DNA of 64,000 bases from the NCBI RefSeq assembly GCF_024323335.1, contig NC_066579.1, forward strand, positions 249,171,575 through 249,235,574, read 5' to 3'. The position numbers and the translations under genes are program-made. This stretch comes from Lathyrus oleraceus (Eukaryota > Streptophyta > Magnoliopsida > Fabales > Fabaceae). Positions 46,645-56,967 of the stretch are shown here, in pieces. The notes under the pieces were generated by a model, which was not told where the DNA came from, ran no database searches, and worked only from the letters and a program-made list of their open reading frames with translations. Each line of letters begins with the position of its first letter. Positions within the stretch are counted from its first letter, which is position 1.

Positions 46645-47356
46645 ATCTTAAGAAGAGAAGTTACCTTAAAGATAAGATCACTTATGTCTTCGAATTGTTT
46701 CCTTGTCTGATTTACTTTTAAGGGATTGTTTGGGTATTCTATGCTTGAGTGAAAGATCCTACACCCGGATCTAGTGTACCTTAGGTAAGTAGCAAGAGAT
46801 CATCGCGACTGTCCGGCGTATACTGGAATGGTTAAAATGATGGCTATGGTTAATGTGACACTTTGGATGTCCTGATGTTCCTCATGTTTACTTGAGGAAA
46901 ATTTTGGCGTCTGCGTGGTGTCATCAAAGCATTAACTAGACCTTTAGAACCCTAATTGACTCATCCTAGCCATTAGAAAGTAGTGAGATAACTGACTTCG
47001 GTTCCGACTGGGGTTGGTTGATACTCGATTCTACATTCTTTGAGATTGGACTTTAGGGAAATTTTGGTCAACCGCTTGGTGTTGCACTGAAGTGGACTTA
47101 AGGAAAGGTCAATGATTTGAGATCCTTCTAGAACCCGGTTACTATTCTAGGACAGGTTGAACCAACCAAACTTCAGTGGGGAGGGTACTTGCCTATGGAA
47201 CTCATGCAAGCCTTAAAACCTAGGAATGATTGTGGTGTGACTTGTTTGTGCTTGTTACTTACTTGACATCATAACATCGTAACATCATGACATCATGGCA
47301 TTGTACTAACCATTTCGAGGACTTAAGGATTTAACTTTGCTCTGTTTTGTAGGGCT
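46645..47356 (+). other. Ogre-B 5' untranslated leader (internal 2)
   Basis: Noncoding. It aligns with 31192-31895 over its whole length with scattered substitutions and one short duplication of ACATCATG near 47280. It ends TTTTGTAGGGCT before the ORF1 ATG. Confidence 0.6.
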
Positions 47357-48685
47357 ATGGCTTCCAGGAAGACCATCCGAATCAATTTTGTAGCGACCTC
47401 TCCTCAACTCAAGGATTTAGTGTCAGAACTTCCCGATCATGCTCAGTTCATCAAGAAACATGGTTATCTCCTCAATTTAGTTACCACCGGTTTCAAGGAA
47501 GATATGATGAGAGTTCTATTCCAGTTCTTCGATCCTAAACATCATTGCTTCACCTTCCCAGATTATCAATTCGTACCCACATTAGAAGAATTTTCCAGGT
47601 TGCTTAGGATACCTATCCTTGATCAAACACCTTTCAGTGGTTTAGAAAAGATTCAGAGGTCTGAAGAGGTTGCCGCGGCTTTACACATGACAAAGTTCGA
47701 TATTGAAACTAATTGGGTAACAAGAAGTGAAGTTAAGGGTTTACTTGCCAAATTTCTGATAAATAAGGCTCGAGAATTCCTAAAAGCTATGAGTGTCCAT
47801 GCTTTCGAAGATGTTCTAGCATTACTAATCTATGGTTTGGTGCTATTTCCTAATCCAGATCAATTCATAGACATGAATGCTGTTAAGATATTTCTCACTC
47901 ATAACCCTGTGCCCACCTTGCTTGGAGACATTTTGCATTCCCTTCACACTCGTACTATGAAAAGGCAAGGGACTTTCATGTGCTGCATACCTTTATTATC
48001 TAGGTGGTTTATTTCGCACCTTCCTCAATCAGTCTTGAAGAATGAGCAAAATTTGAAATGGTCTCAAAGGATAATGTCGCTCTCCCATTCAGACATCCAT
48101 TGGTGTCCCCAACCCAAAGAAAATGTTATCATCATTGACCGTTGTGGAGAATTCTCTAACATACCATTCCTGGGGATAAGAGGAGGTATTACTTATAATC
48201 CTGCTTTAGCCCTACGTCAGTTTGGTTATGCTCGAAGAGATGGTCCACATGAAATAATTATCCAAGGCACTGTGTTTGACTATGACAACGATTCTCAAGG
48301 TCTCCGTCAAAGGTTTGTACGAGCTTGGGGCATGGTGAAAAGAAGTACTTTAGGACAGAAAAACTCTATTCCTATGGAACCTTATCTCAGATGGGTACGC
48401 GCCAGAGCTCGTGAGCTTATCATGCCATATCTTGCAATCGGACCTCTGCTTGTTGAACCAAAAGTTGAAGGAGGTACCCCTCAGACCATTCCTTATCCAG
48501 ATATGCCTACCAATGTTGAAGAATTGAAGAAATCTTGGATCCAGTTGAGAGAGGAAAGGGATACTTTTGAAGCTCAGTTCTGTGCTGAAAGGAAGAAAGT
48601 ATTAGAGCTCACCAGCCAGCTTAATGAGGAACGAAGTCTCAATGCATATCTCCGCCCAAAAAGAAGTCGTCCCTGGGAGACTTGA
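47357..48685 (+). CDS. Ogre ORF1 protein, DUF7745-like (internal 2)
   Basis: 442 codons, open, collinear with 31896-33224, about 20 amino-acid differences by eye. Among them the LLG of the LEEFSRLLG block is LLR here, and VDADLH in copy 1 is VAAALH here. The conserved FTFPDYQ block, the central CCIPLLSRWFISHLP segment and the C-terminal coiled coil are kept. Replacements outnumber silent changes by eye, so there is no obvious sign of strong protein-level constraint since the copies parted. The role of Ogre ORF1 is unknown. Confidence 0.85.
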   Translation: MASRKTIRINFVATSPQLKDLVSELPDHAQFIKKHGYLLNLVTTGFKEDMMRVLFQFFDPKHHCFTFPDYQFVPTLEEFSRLLRIPILDQTPFSGLEKIQRSEEVAAALHMTKFDIETNWVTRSEVKGLLAKFLINKAREFLKAMSVHAFEDVLALLIYGLVLFPNPDQFIDMNAVKIFLTHNPVPTLLGDILHSLHTRTMKRQGTFMCCIPLLSRWFISHLPQSVLKNEQNLKWSQRIMSLSHSDIHWCPQPKENVIIIDRCGEFSNIPFLGIRGGITYNPALALRQFGYARRDGPHEIIIQGTVFDYDNDSQGLRQRFVRAWGMVKRSTLGQKNSIPMEPYLRWVRARARELIMPYLAIGPLLVEPKVEGGTPQTIPYPDMPTNVEELKKSWIQLREERDTFEAQFCAERKKVLELTSQLNEERSLNAYLRPKRSRPWET

Positions 48686-48878
48686 GCTTTCATTTTTTCT
48701 TGTAATGAACATTGATTAAAGAAATTATTAATAAAAGTTCCCCTTTTTGGTGGTTTACGCAAAGTTAAATTCCAAAAGTCCTTGAAAACATTTCATACAT
48801 TGCATATCATAACATAACATTGCATAACGGGTACTCTAAAGGATCAATGTTCTCACGGTCTTCCTCTCAAACAGAAAA

Positions 48879-50407
48879 ATGGCCCTCGAACAAACTGTCA
48901 AGGATCTCCAGGCTCAGAATGCTCAATTCCAGGAGATGATCTTGAACTTATCCAAGGGGCAGGAGGAACTGAAGACTCTTTTGCTCGAGAAGAAGAAAGA
49001 CAAGAAATATGTGAGTTACATTAACCCGGGAAGAAGGCTTAAAGGACAGGCTCCAGGAGTCAAGATTGGAATTCCGAAGGATAAAGAAGATGAGACAGAA
49101 AATGATTCAGAAGATGAGAATGGTGATCCCTTCAACCCTGAGGACGACTATGAAAATTATGAAAATGAACAGTACTCTCCGAAGGATGATAAGTATAAGT
49201 TGCTGGAAGAACGTATGCTAGCTATGGAGGGTCAGAAGGCGCCCGGTCTGGATTTTGAAAGCTTAGGTCTGGTCTCTGATGTGGTCATTCCTCGCAAATT
49301 CAAGGTTCCCGCTTTCACTAAGTATGATGGTGCGTCTTGTCCTCAGATGCATCTGAGAGCTTATGTGAGAAAGATCCAATCGTATACCACTGATAGGAAG
49401 CTATGGATCCATTTCTTCCAAGAGAGTCTGTCTGGCACACAGTTAGAGTGGTATTATCAGCTCGAGAGCTCTAACATCCGCACCTGGACTGATTTAGCGA
49501 CAACTTTCTACAAGCACTACCAGTATAATTCTGAATTAGCGCCTACTCGGCTACAGCTGCAGAATATGACTATGGGCTCTAAAGAAAGCTTCAAAGAATA
49601 TGCTCAAAAATGGAGAGACTTGGCTGGCAGAGTCAAACCCCCTATGACTGATCGAGAATTAGTGGACATGTTCATGGGTACACTGACTGGCCCATTCTAC
49701 AGCCATCTATTTGGAAGTTCCTTATCAGGTTTCATTGAACTTATATTGAAAGCGGCATTCGTAGTGGAAAGATACAGGCGGCTACCTCTGCAAGCACCAA
49801 AAAGTCCTATCAGGGGAAGAATGAATCAAATGCTGTGTACGGTCAAAGGGGTCATAACAAGAAAAATCGTGACCATACTGTTGGAGCAGTTACGATTGCA
49901 ACACCGCCATCTCAAAACTTCCAACACAGACAAGACAGGCCAAGAAGGCAATTTACCAAGATCAATATGACTTTAGCACAAGCACTGCAGGGTATGCTAA
50001 AAGCAAATTTAATTACCCTCAGAGATCCTCCTGCAAATCCCAACACTACTTCTCCTCGTTATAATCCCAATGCCAGGTGCGCATATCACTCCGATAGCCC
50101 CGAGCATGATACAAACGATTGTTGATTGTTGAAGAATAAGATTCAGGATATGATTGACGCTGGAGAAATTGAATTTGATCCTCCGGAGACTCCTAATGTC
50201 ATCACTGCTCCTATGCCTAATCATGACAAGACTGTTAATGCTGTGGATGACAATTCTCACATTACTAATATAGCTGACTTAGCATCTCCTCTCCTGATCA
50301 TCAAGAAGAATTTATTGCAAGCTGGTTTATTTCCAGGTTGTGCTGAAAATTGCGATCTCTGTATACCCCGACCCAATGATTGCTTGAAGTTTAGGAATGG
50401 TATTTAA
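48879..50407 (+). pseudogene. gag: Ogre-B gag, internal 2 (frameshift and two stops)
   Basis: Same domain order as 33418-35400. The codon at 49170 is the sense CAG where internal 1 has TAG. At about 49748 a 16-bp deletion between two TTGA repeats, compared with 34290-34310, shifts the frame; reading runs on out of frame to 49970. The proper frame resumes from about 49835. A TGA at 50123 replaces the Trp after the knuckle Cys (TGG-to-TGA; compare DCW in internal 1), and a TAA at 50405 replaces CAA. The knuckle reads CAYHSDSPEHDTNDC, with GH changed to EH. Dead copy. Confidence 0.82.
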
Positions 50408-50410
50408 CGG

Positions 50411-51309
50411 ATGACGGATGATCGTACAATTCTCTTTGAAAAGATTCCTAAGGTGGAAAACCCTATTGAAGAAATATATGTGATTGCTAGGTCCAAAGTT
50501 CCAGTGAAGATTACCGCTACTAGAGTGCCTGTGAAGATTACTGCTGAGCCCAAGGTAGCTCCCCTAATTATTACTGCACCTGGCCCAGTACCGTATTCCT
50601 CAAGCAAAGCCATTTCGTGGAATTATGGAGGTGATGTTTACATCCACGACATAAAGCAAGGTGATAATTCTGCTAATCCTAATGACGTTGACATTGTTGA
50701 GACTAGTAAAATTACTCGAAGTGGAAGGATCTTCTCTCCAGAAATCTCACCTCCCGCCCCTGAAACCCGAGGAAAGGGACCAGTAATCAATCCTTCTCAG
50801 TCAAAGACACCAGTCGAAGTTACTACCGAAGATGTTGCCAAGCAGGAAATGGAAGAAATGCTTAAAATCATCCGTAAGAGTGATTTTGATGTGGTAGAAC
50901 AGCTGGGGCATACTCCATCTAAAATTTCGATGTTATCCTTGTTGTTATCTTCTGAATCTCATGCCAATGCGTTGATAAAATTCTTGAAGACCGCTCATGT
51001 ACCTCGGGAGACATCTGTCAATCAGTTAGAAAATTATGTTGCTAACTTGGTTGTTGATAATGGAATAGGCTTTTCTGATGCTGACCTGACACCAGCAGGA
51101 AAGAATCACAATAAAGCTTTGCATATCTCCATTGAGTGTAAGGGGATCACCTTGTCTCATGTGTTGATCGACAATGGCTCTTCTTTGAATGTGCTACCGA
51201 AAGCTGTGCTCGATAAGCTTGACTGTAAAAGCATTGAACTGAAACCTAGTGACGTTGTGGTACGTGCTTATGATGGTGAGAAGAGTGTTGTCCATGGTGA
51301 AGTGGGTCT
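50411..51309 (+). pseudogene. pro: Ogre-B protease region, internal 2, cut by SIRE insertion
   Basis: Open frame through the gag-pro linker into the aspartic protease: LIDNGSSLNVLPKAVLDKL is present (about 51165-51225). It is interrupted about 60 bases after the active site, at 51309, where a SIRE/Maximus LTR begins. The five bases before the LTR are GGTCT, the candidate target duplication. The remaining protease, intron, RT and integrase of this copy would lie beyond 64000 if still present. Confidence 0.82.
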
Positions 51310-52113
51310 TGTAAGAACAAAAATTGTTCTACAACAGATTCCATGATTTTGATGATAACAAAGGATGAAACCATAAATGGCACCCTAACGAAAAGTTTCT
51401 AAGTGTGCAGGGTTCTAAGGAAAGAAGGAAGAGATCTAATGACGTTATCAGATACAGAATCATATCAGATACAAATCAGCAGAACATCAGAAGGATCTGA
51501 AGTAGAAACACACTCAAGAAGTTCTAAGTCTGAGCAAAACAGCAAAATATCAGATGCATCTGAAGAAGAAGTACACTCTAGAAGTTCTGACTCTGAACAA
51601 CGGTATATCATTCCAGAAGCTCTCAGCGTCATCTGAAGACATCATCAGAAGCTCCGAATCAACACAACAAGATTCCAAGATTCCCAGAGTCACGCAGACT
51701 TTGGTAATGGATCTCCTAATACAGAAAGAGTAACGTTAACTTCAAATTCAATGTGGTAATGGATTTCCTAATACAGAAAGAGTAACGTTAACTTCAAATT
51801 CAAATGGAAAGGAACTATATTTGGAAAGATGTTTTTTCGAGAAAAAAAAAGTTGTTTTGGCAAGTGACTCTGCGCAGTCTGTATACTTGAGAGGACTAAG
51901 AGATCTTTCTCTTAGACGTTGGTTGTAAACAATCTTTCAAGATTAGTGCATTAAGTCCTTGTTGAAGGCGAAATCACCTTGGCCGGGTGGACTGGAGTAG
52001 CTTTGTGTTATAAGCGAACCAGTATAAATTCCTTGTATGGTCTTTATTTTGAAAAAGCGCTTATTTTCCAAAAAACAATTCAAACCCCCCCTTTCTTGTT
52101 TTTCCCACCTTCA
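51310..52113 (+). mobile_element. SIRE 5' LTR, promoter-deleted (804 bp)
   Basis: TGTAAGAACAAAAATTG to CACCTTCA. Compared with the LTR at 60136, it lacks 274 bp, joined at a CAAG repeat (51861-51864). The missing part holds the TATA box TATATAAA. Upstream it keeps the 52-bp tandem pair and many TCTGAAG / ATCAGAAG words (51430-51660), candidate enhancer repeats. It probably cannot drive transcription normally. Confidence 0.92.
51703..51806 (+). repeat. 52-bp tandem pair in SIRE LTR
   Basis: Two copies starting GGTAATGGAT at 51703 and 51755; the same pair is at 60529 and 60581 in the second LTR, so it predates their separation. It contains GTAACGTTAAC, a near-palindrome. Confidence 0.92.
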
Positions 52114-52115
52114 AT

Positions 52116-52127
52116 TGGTATCAGAGC
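52116..52127 (+). other. SIRE primer-binding site
   Basis: TGGTATCAGAGC, exact initiator-tRNA-Met type, two bases after the LTR; followed by TTCGGCTCTG, which can pair with it. Confidence 0.92.
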
Positions 52128-52195
52128 TTCGGCTCTGTTATTGATTTTCTAATCAAACACTTAACAGTGTAGAGAGATCCAGAACGAGAAAAACT

Positions 52196-53998
52196 ATGGC
52201 CCACACAAATGAAAGAGATAGTTACAATGCTAAGCCTCCTGTTTTTGATGGAGAGAAATTCGACTACTTGAAAGATAGAATTGAAAGTTTCTTTCTGGGT
52301 TATGATGCTGACCTCTGGGACATTGTCACAGATGGATACACACCTCCAGTCTCAGAAAATGGAGTTGAAGTTCCCAGAAGTAAGATGTCAGAAGATCAGA
52401 AGCGTGTCTTCAAAAATCACCACAAGGCCAGAACCATACTTCTCAATGCTATATCTTACAACGAGTATGAAAAGATCACCAACAGAGAAACAGCCAAAGA
52501 TATACTTGACTCTCTGAAGATGACTCATGAAGGAAACTCCCAAGTCAAAGAGACAAAGGCTCTAACGCTTATCCAGAAATATGAAGCTTTCAAAATGGAA
52601 GATGACGAAGCCATAGAAGTAATGTTCTCTAGATTCCAAACTCTTGTTGCAGGTCTCAAAGTTCTAGACAAAGGGTACACAACTGCAGACCACGTCAAAA
52701 AGATAGTCAGAAGCTTGCCAAAGAAGTGGAGACCCATGGTCACTGCTCTGAAGCTGTCTAAGGATCTGAACAATATCAGTCTTGAAGAGCTTGTCAGTTC
52801 TCTCAGAAGCCATGAGATAGAACTAGAGGAAGATGAGCCTCAGAAAAGGAACAAGTCTGTAGCATTAAAGTCCAGATCTGAAAGACGCAAATCTGACAGA
52901 ACCAAAGCTTTCCAGGCAGAAACTGAAGATGCTGATGACTCTGAACCAGAAGATTCTGATGATGAAGAAGAATTGTCCCTCCTGACCAGAAGAGTTAAAC
53001 AACTCTGGAAAAAGAGGAACAACAACTTCAGAAGACCAAGACCCAGAGGGGACCGATCAGAATCAACCTCAAAAGGTAAAACTAACAAAGATATTACTTG
53101 TTATGAATGTAAAGAAACAGGCCACTACAGGAATGAATGCCCCAAGCTAAAGAAAGACAATTCTAGAAAAGAAAGCTTCAAGAAAAATACCTTCAGGACA
53201 AAGAAAGGATTAATGGCTACCTGGGATGATAGTGAATATGGCTCATCAGAATCTGACTATGATGAACAGGCCAATGTGGCATTTATGGCTACCACATCCA
53301 GGAGCAGCTCAGATGAAGAATCTGAAGAGGTATTTTCTGAACTCTCTCGATCTGATCTAGAATCATGCTTGTCAGAAACTCTTAGCTCATATCAGAAATT
53401 AAAACAAAAGTTTAAAAATATAAAAGGCTGTCTTGAAGCTAAATTTGAAGAATGTGGCAAACTTGAGATGACAATTCTAGCACGAGAAGATAAAATCAGA
53501 TCTTTAACATTAGAAAAAGATGGAGCAAAAAGAAAATGTTTAGAATTGGAAGAAGCGTTGTCTCAAGCACCACAGACTTCAAATACAATAATTTATAAAT
53601 ACGAAGAAGCCTTTCAAGAATTTCTGAAAAATGGGATAGGTAGGAGTGTCATGGCATCCATGATTTATGGAGTCAGTCAGAACAATAAAAAGGGAATTGG
53701 GTATGATCCTAAGGAAGATAATACTTCTACTGGTGACCAACTTAAATCTCCATTTTCATATCACTATACACACACACAAGAACAAAAATTTGAAAATGCT
53801 AGAAAACCCAAAGTTATGAGAAACTCTGGGAAAACTAACCAGAAAGGACCCAAGAGAATCTGGGTACCGAAAGATAAGATTGTTTATGTTGCAGATATCC
53901 TATGCAGCAAAGTTCAAACACCAGTCATGGTACCTGGACTCTGGATGCTCGCGACACATGACGGGAAGAAAGTTTATGTTCCAAAACCTGGAACTTAA
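52196..53998 (+). CDS. gag: SIRE Gag polyprotein, copy 1
   Basis: 600 codons, open. N-terminal Copia gag domain: residues 14-45 include PPVFDGEKFDYLKDRIESFF (the usual Trp of the FDYW motif is Leu here, Trp in copy 2). The acidic stretch EDSDDEEELSLLTRRVKQLW lies near residue 255, and the CCHC zinc knuckle CYECKETGHYRNEC near residue 302. An acidic Ser-rich region follows, then a coiled coil at about 395-465 (KLKQKFKNIKGCLEAKFEEC...). The last ~40 residues are read in a frame that overlaps the protease of pol (53880-53998). Gag would form virus-like particles and bind RNA. The frame is intact, but the Leu change and the promoterless LTR argue against activity. Confidence 0.9.
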   Translation: MAHTNERDSYNAKPPVFDGEKFDYLKDRIESFFLGYDADLWDIVTDGYTPPVSENGVEVPRSKMSEDQKRVFKNHHKARTILLNAISYNEYEKITNRETAKDILDSLKMTHEGNSQVKETKALTLIQKYEAFKMEDDEAIEVMFSRFQTLVAGLKVLDKGYTTADHVKKIVRSLPKKWRPMVTALKLSKDLNNISLEELVSSLRSHEIELEEDEPQKRNKSVALKSRSERRKSDRTKAFQAETEDADDSEPEDSDDEEELSLLTRRVKQLWKKRNNNFRRPRPRGDRSESTSKGKTNKDITCYECKETGHYRNECPKLKKDNSRKESFKKNTFRTKKGLMATWDDSEYGSSESDYDEQANVAFMATTSRSSSDEESEEVFSELSRSDLESCLSETLSSYQKLKQKFKNIKGCLEAKFEECGKLEMTILAREDKIRSLTLEKDGAKRKCLELEEALSQAPQTSNTIIYKYEEAFQEFLKNGIGRSVMASMIYGVSQNNKKGIGYDPKEDNTSTGDQLKSPFSYHYTHTQEQKFENARKPKVMRNSGKTNQKGPKRIWVPKDKIVYVADILCSKVQTPVMVPGLWMLATHDGKKVYVPKPGT

Positions 53999-56967
53999 AG
54001 ACGCTGGATTTGTAGGCTTCGGAGGAGATCAGAAAGGAAGGATCAGAGGCTCCGGAACTATTGGTAATGGTACTCTTCCCTCTATATCTGATGTTCTTTA
54101 CGTAGAAGGATTAATGCATAATTTGTTATCCATAAGTCAATTAAGTGATAACGGTTATGACATGATCTTTAATCAAAAAACATGTAAAGCCATAAATCAA
54201 AACAATGGTTCAGTCCTATTCACAGGTAAGAGGAAAAACAACATTTATAAAATTAATCTTTCTGATTTAAAAGAACAAAATGTTAAATGTCTGATGTCAG
54301 TTCACGAAGAGCAATGGGTATGGCATAGACGCTTGGGCCACATTAGCATGAGGAAACTTTCTCAGCTAAATAAGCTCGAGTTAGTCAGAGGCCTACCTAA
54401 ACTGAAGTTTTCTTCAGATGCTCTGTGTGAAGCATGTCAGAAAGGAAAATTTTCAAAAACATTTTTTAAAAAGAAAAATGTTGTTTCTACCTCCAAGCCT
54501 CTGGAACTTCTCCACATCGACTTATTTGGTCCTGTGAAAACAGCATCAGTCAATGGAAAGAAGTATGGACTAGTCATTGTTGATGATTACAGCCGCTGGA
54601 CATGGGTAAAATTCCTAAAGCACAAGAGTGAGTCTCACTCTGTATTCACTAGTTTCTGCTCCAAAGTGCAAAAAGAATTTGACTCTAAGATTATCAGAGT
54701 CAGAAGTGATCATGGTGGGGAATTTGAAAATAAATCCTTTGAGGAATTATTTGACTCTAATGGAATATCCCATGATTTCTCCTGCCCTAGAACTCCACAA
54801 CAAAATGGAGTTGTAGAGAGGAAGAATAGGACACTCCAAGAGATGGCCAGAACTATGATCAACGAAACTAATGTGGCAAAGCACTTTTGGGCCGAAGCTG
54901 TAAATACAGCGTGTTACATTCAGAATAGAATCTCCATAAGACCTATTCTGGATAAGACTCCCTATATGAATTGTGTAAAGGAAGGAAACCAAACATTTCA
55001 TATTTTCATCCATTTGGATGTTCTTGCTTTATCTTAAACACTAAAGAACATCTGAACAAGTTTGATTCCAAAGCACAGAAAGGTATTATGTTAGGATACT
55101 CAGAACGCTCTAAAGCTACAGAGTATACAACACAGAAACCAAAATTGTGGAAGAATCAATACATGTCAGATTTGACGATAAGCTTGACCCTGAAAAGTCA
55201 AAGCTAGTTGAAAATTTTGCAGATTTAGAAATCACTCTTGCAGGATCTGATAAAGCTCCAGAAGCAACTGTCACTCAGAACACTGAGGAAATTAAATCTC
55301 CAGAAATCCCAAAGAAAGTTAAAAGTCGTATCAACGTATCTGAAGATTTGATTCTGGGCAACAAGGACGAACCTGTCAGAACTAGATCTACCTTCAGGAC
55401 CTCTGAAGATACTCCTCTGGGACTAGTGTCTCTGATCGAGCCTACGTCCTGTGATGAAGCACTTCAAGATAATGACTGGGTTTCAGCCATGCAAGAAGAA
55501 TTAGATCAATTCTCAAAGAATGATGTCTGGGATCTTGTTCCAAAGCCCAGAGGCACTCACGTTATTGGAACCAGATGGGTATTTAGAAACAAGCTGAATG
55601 AGAAAGGAGAAGTCGTCAGAAACAAAGCTCGACTGGTAGCTCAAGGTTACAGTCAACAAGAAGGTATTGACTACAATGAAAACTTTGCTCCAGTCGCAAG
55701 GTTAGAATCTATTCGTCTTCTTGTCTCTTTTGCTATAAACCACTCTATCAAATTATATCAAATGGATGTCAAGAGCGCATTCCTTAATGGTTATATATCA
55801 GAAGAAGTGTTTGTCAACCAACCTCCAGGTTTTGAAAATCCAAACTTTCCAGAACATGTTTTTAAACTTAAAAAATCTTTATATGGACTTAAACAAGCTC
55901 CCAGAGCTTGGTATGAACGTTTAAGTAATTTTCTTCTAGAACACAATTTTATCAGAGGAAAAGTTGACTCCACACTCTTCTGTAAGAACCTTAACAATGA
56001 TCTCATGATATGCCAGATATACGTTGATGATATTATTTTTGGTTCAGCTAACGCCTCTGTTTGTCAAGAATTCTCTGAGTTAATGCAGGCAGAATTTGAA
56101 ATGAGCTTAATGCAAGAACTAAAGTTCTTTCTGGGAATTCAAATTAATCAAACTTCAGAAGTCACGTACGTTCATCAAAGCAAATACATTAAAGATGTTC
56201 TGAAGAAATTTGACATGGCTGACTGCAACTCTGCAAAAACTCCCATGCATCCAACATGCATTCTTGAAAAGGAAGAAGTAAGCAAAAAGGTTTGTCAGAA
56301 GCTCTATCGAGGTATGATAGGCTCTCTTCTCTATCTGACTGCTACTCGACCTGATATTCTCTTCAGTGTCTGTCTTTGTGCCAGATTCCAATCAGATCCT
56401 AGAGAAACTCACTTAACAGCAGTTAAGAGAATTCTAAAATATCTGAAAGGAACTCCTAACCTGGGCCTGATGTATGAGAAAACATCAGAGTATAGACTTT
56501 CGGGTTACTGTGATGCAGATTATGCAGGAGATAGACTGGAACGAAAAAGCACATCTGGAAATTGCCAGCTCCTAGGAAACAATCTGATATCCTGGGCCAG
56601 CAAGAGACAGTCAACTATCGCTCTATCTACTGCAGAAGCAGAATACATCTCAGCATCACTGTGCACAACACAAATGCTCTGGATGAAGAATCAGTTAGAA
56701 GATCTGCAAATCTTCGAGAGTAACATTCCTATCTTCTGTGATAATACTGCTGCCATTTGTTTAAGTAAGAATCCCATTCTACACTCCAGAGCTAAGCACA
56801 TTGAAATAAAACATCATTTTATCAGAGACTATGTTCAGAAAGGGATAGTAACATTGAAGTTCATTGATACAGATCATCAATGGGCAGATATCTTTACTAA
56901 GCCCTTGGCTGAAGATAGATTTCTTTTTATCTTAGCAAATCTGAACATTCAAAATTGCCCTGAATAA
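53880..56967 (+). pseudogene. pol: SIRE Pol (protease-integrase-RT-RNase H), copy 1, two frameshifts
   Basis: The frame is +1 relative to gag, with a 119-nt overlap. Protease: WYLDSGCSRHMTG (DSG active site, about 53930). GAG-pre-integrase zinc site: WHRRLGHIS...CEACQKGK. Integrase D,D,E: LLHIDLFGPV, VRSDHGGEFEN, QQNGVVERKNRT. A 2-bp AT duplication at 54963-54967 breaks the frame (stop at 55037). A single-base loss near 55105 moves it again into 55147-56967. RT: WVFRNKLNEKGEVVRNKARL, LYQMDVKSAFLNG, SLYGLKQAPRAWYERL, IYVDDIIFGSAN. RNase H: GYCDADYAGD, STAEAEYISAS, FCDNTAAICL, SRAKHIEIKHHFIRD. All catalytic residues are present, so only the indels inactivate it. Confidence 0.9.

Larger units (their letters stand above)
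20278..51309 (+). mobile_element. Ogre-B (Ty3/Gypsy, Tat lineage): LTR-internal-LTR-internal, with three nested insertions
   Basis: Units: LTR1 20278-31169 (split), internal 1 31170-43356 (split), LTR2 43357-46622, internal 2 46623-51309 (cut by a SIRE element). Diagnostic Ogre features are all present. They are a separate ORF1 before gag, a gag-pro frame distinct from RT with a predicted intron between them, a degenerate native RNase H followed by a second complete RNase H, and a TGGCGACTCTGC primer-binding site. Net LTR lengths are 3312 and 3266 bp. The upstream flank CTAAC is the candidate target-site duplication; its partner is outside the window. Confidence 0.85.

Noticed and set aside
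51403..51636. 77-codon ORF (MCRVLRKEGRDLMTL...) and its twin at 60229-60462
   Set aside because: It lies wholly inside the SIRE LTR and translates the TCTGAAG / ATCAGAAG repeat words. No initiation context or homology; kept only as an LTR repeat feature.
53880..53998. The end of gag (VPGLWMLATHDGKKVYVPK) as a conserved extra domain
   Set aside because: It is the out-of-frame reading of the protease active-site region in the overlapping pol frame, so its similarity to annotated proteins would be a frame artefact.
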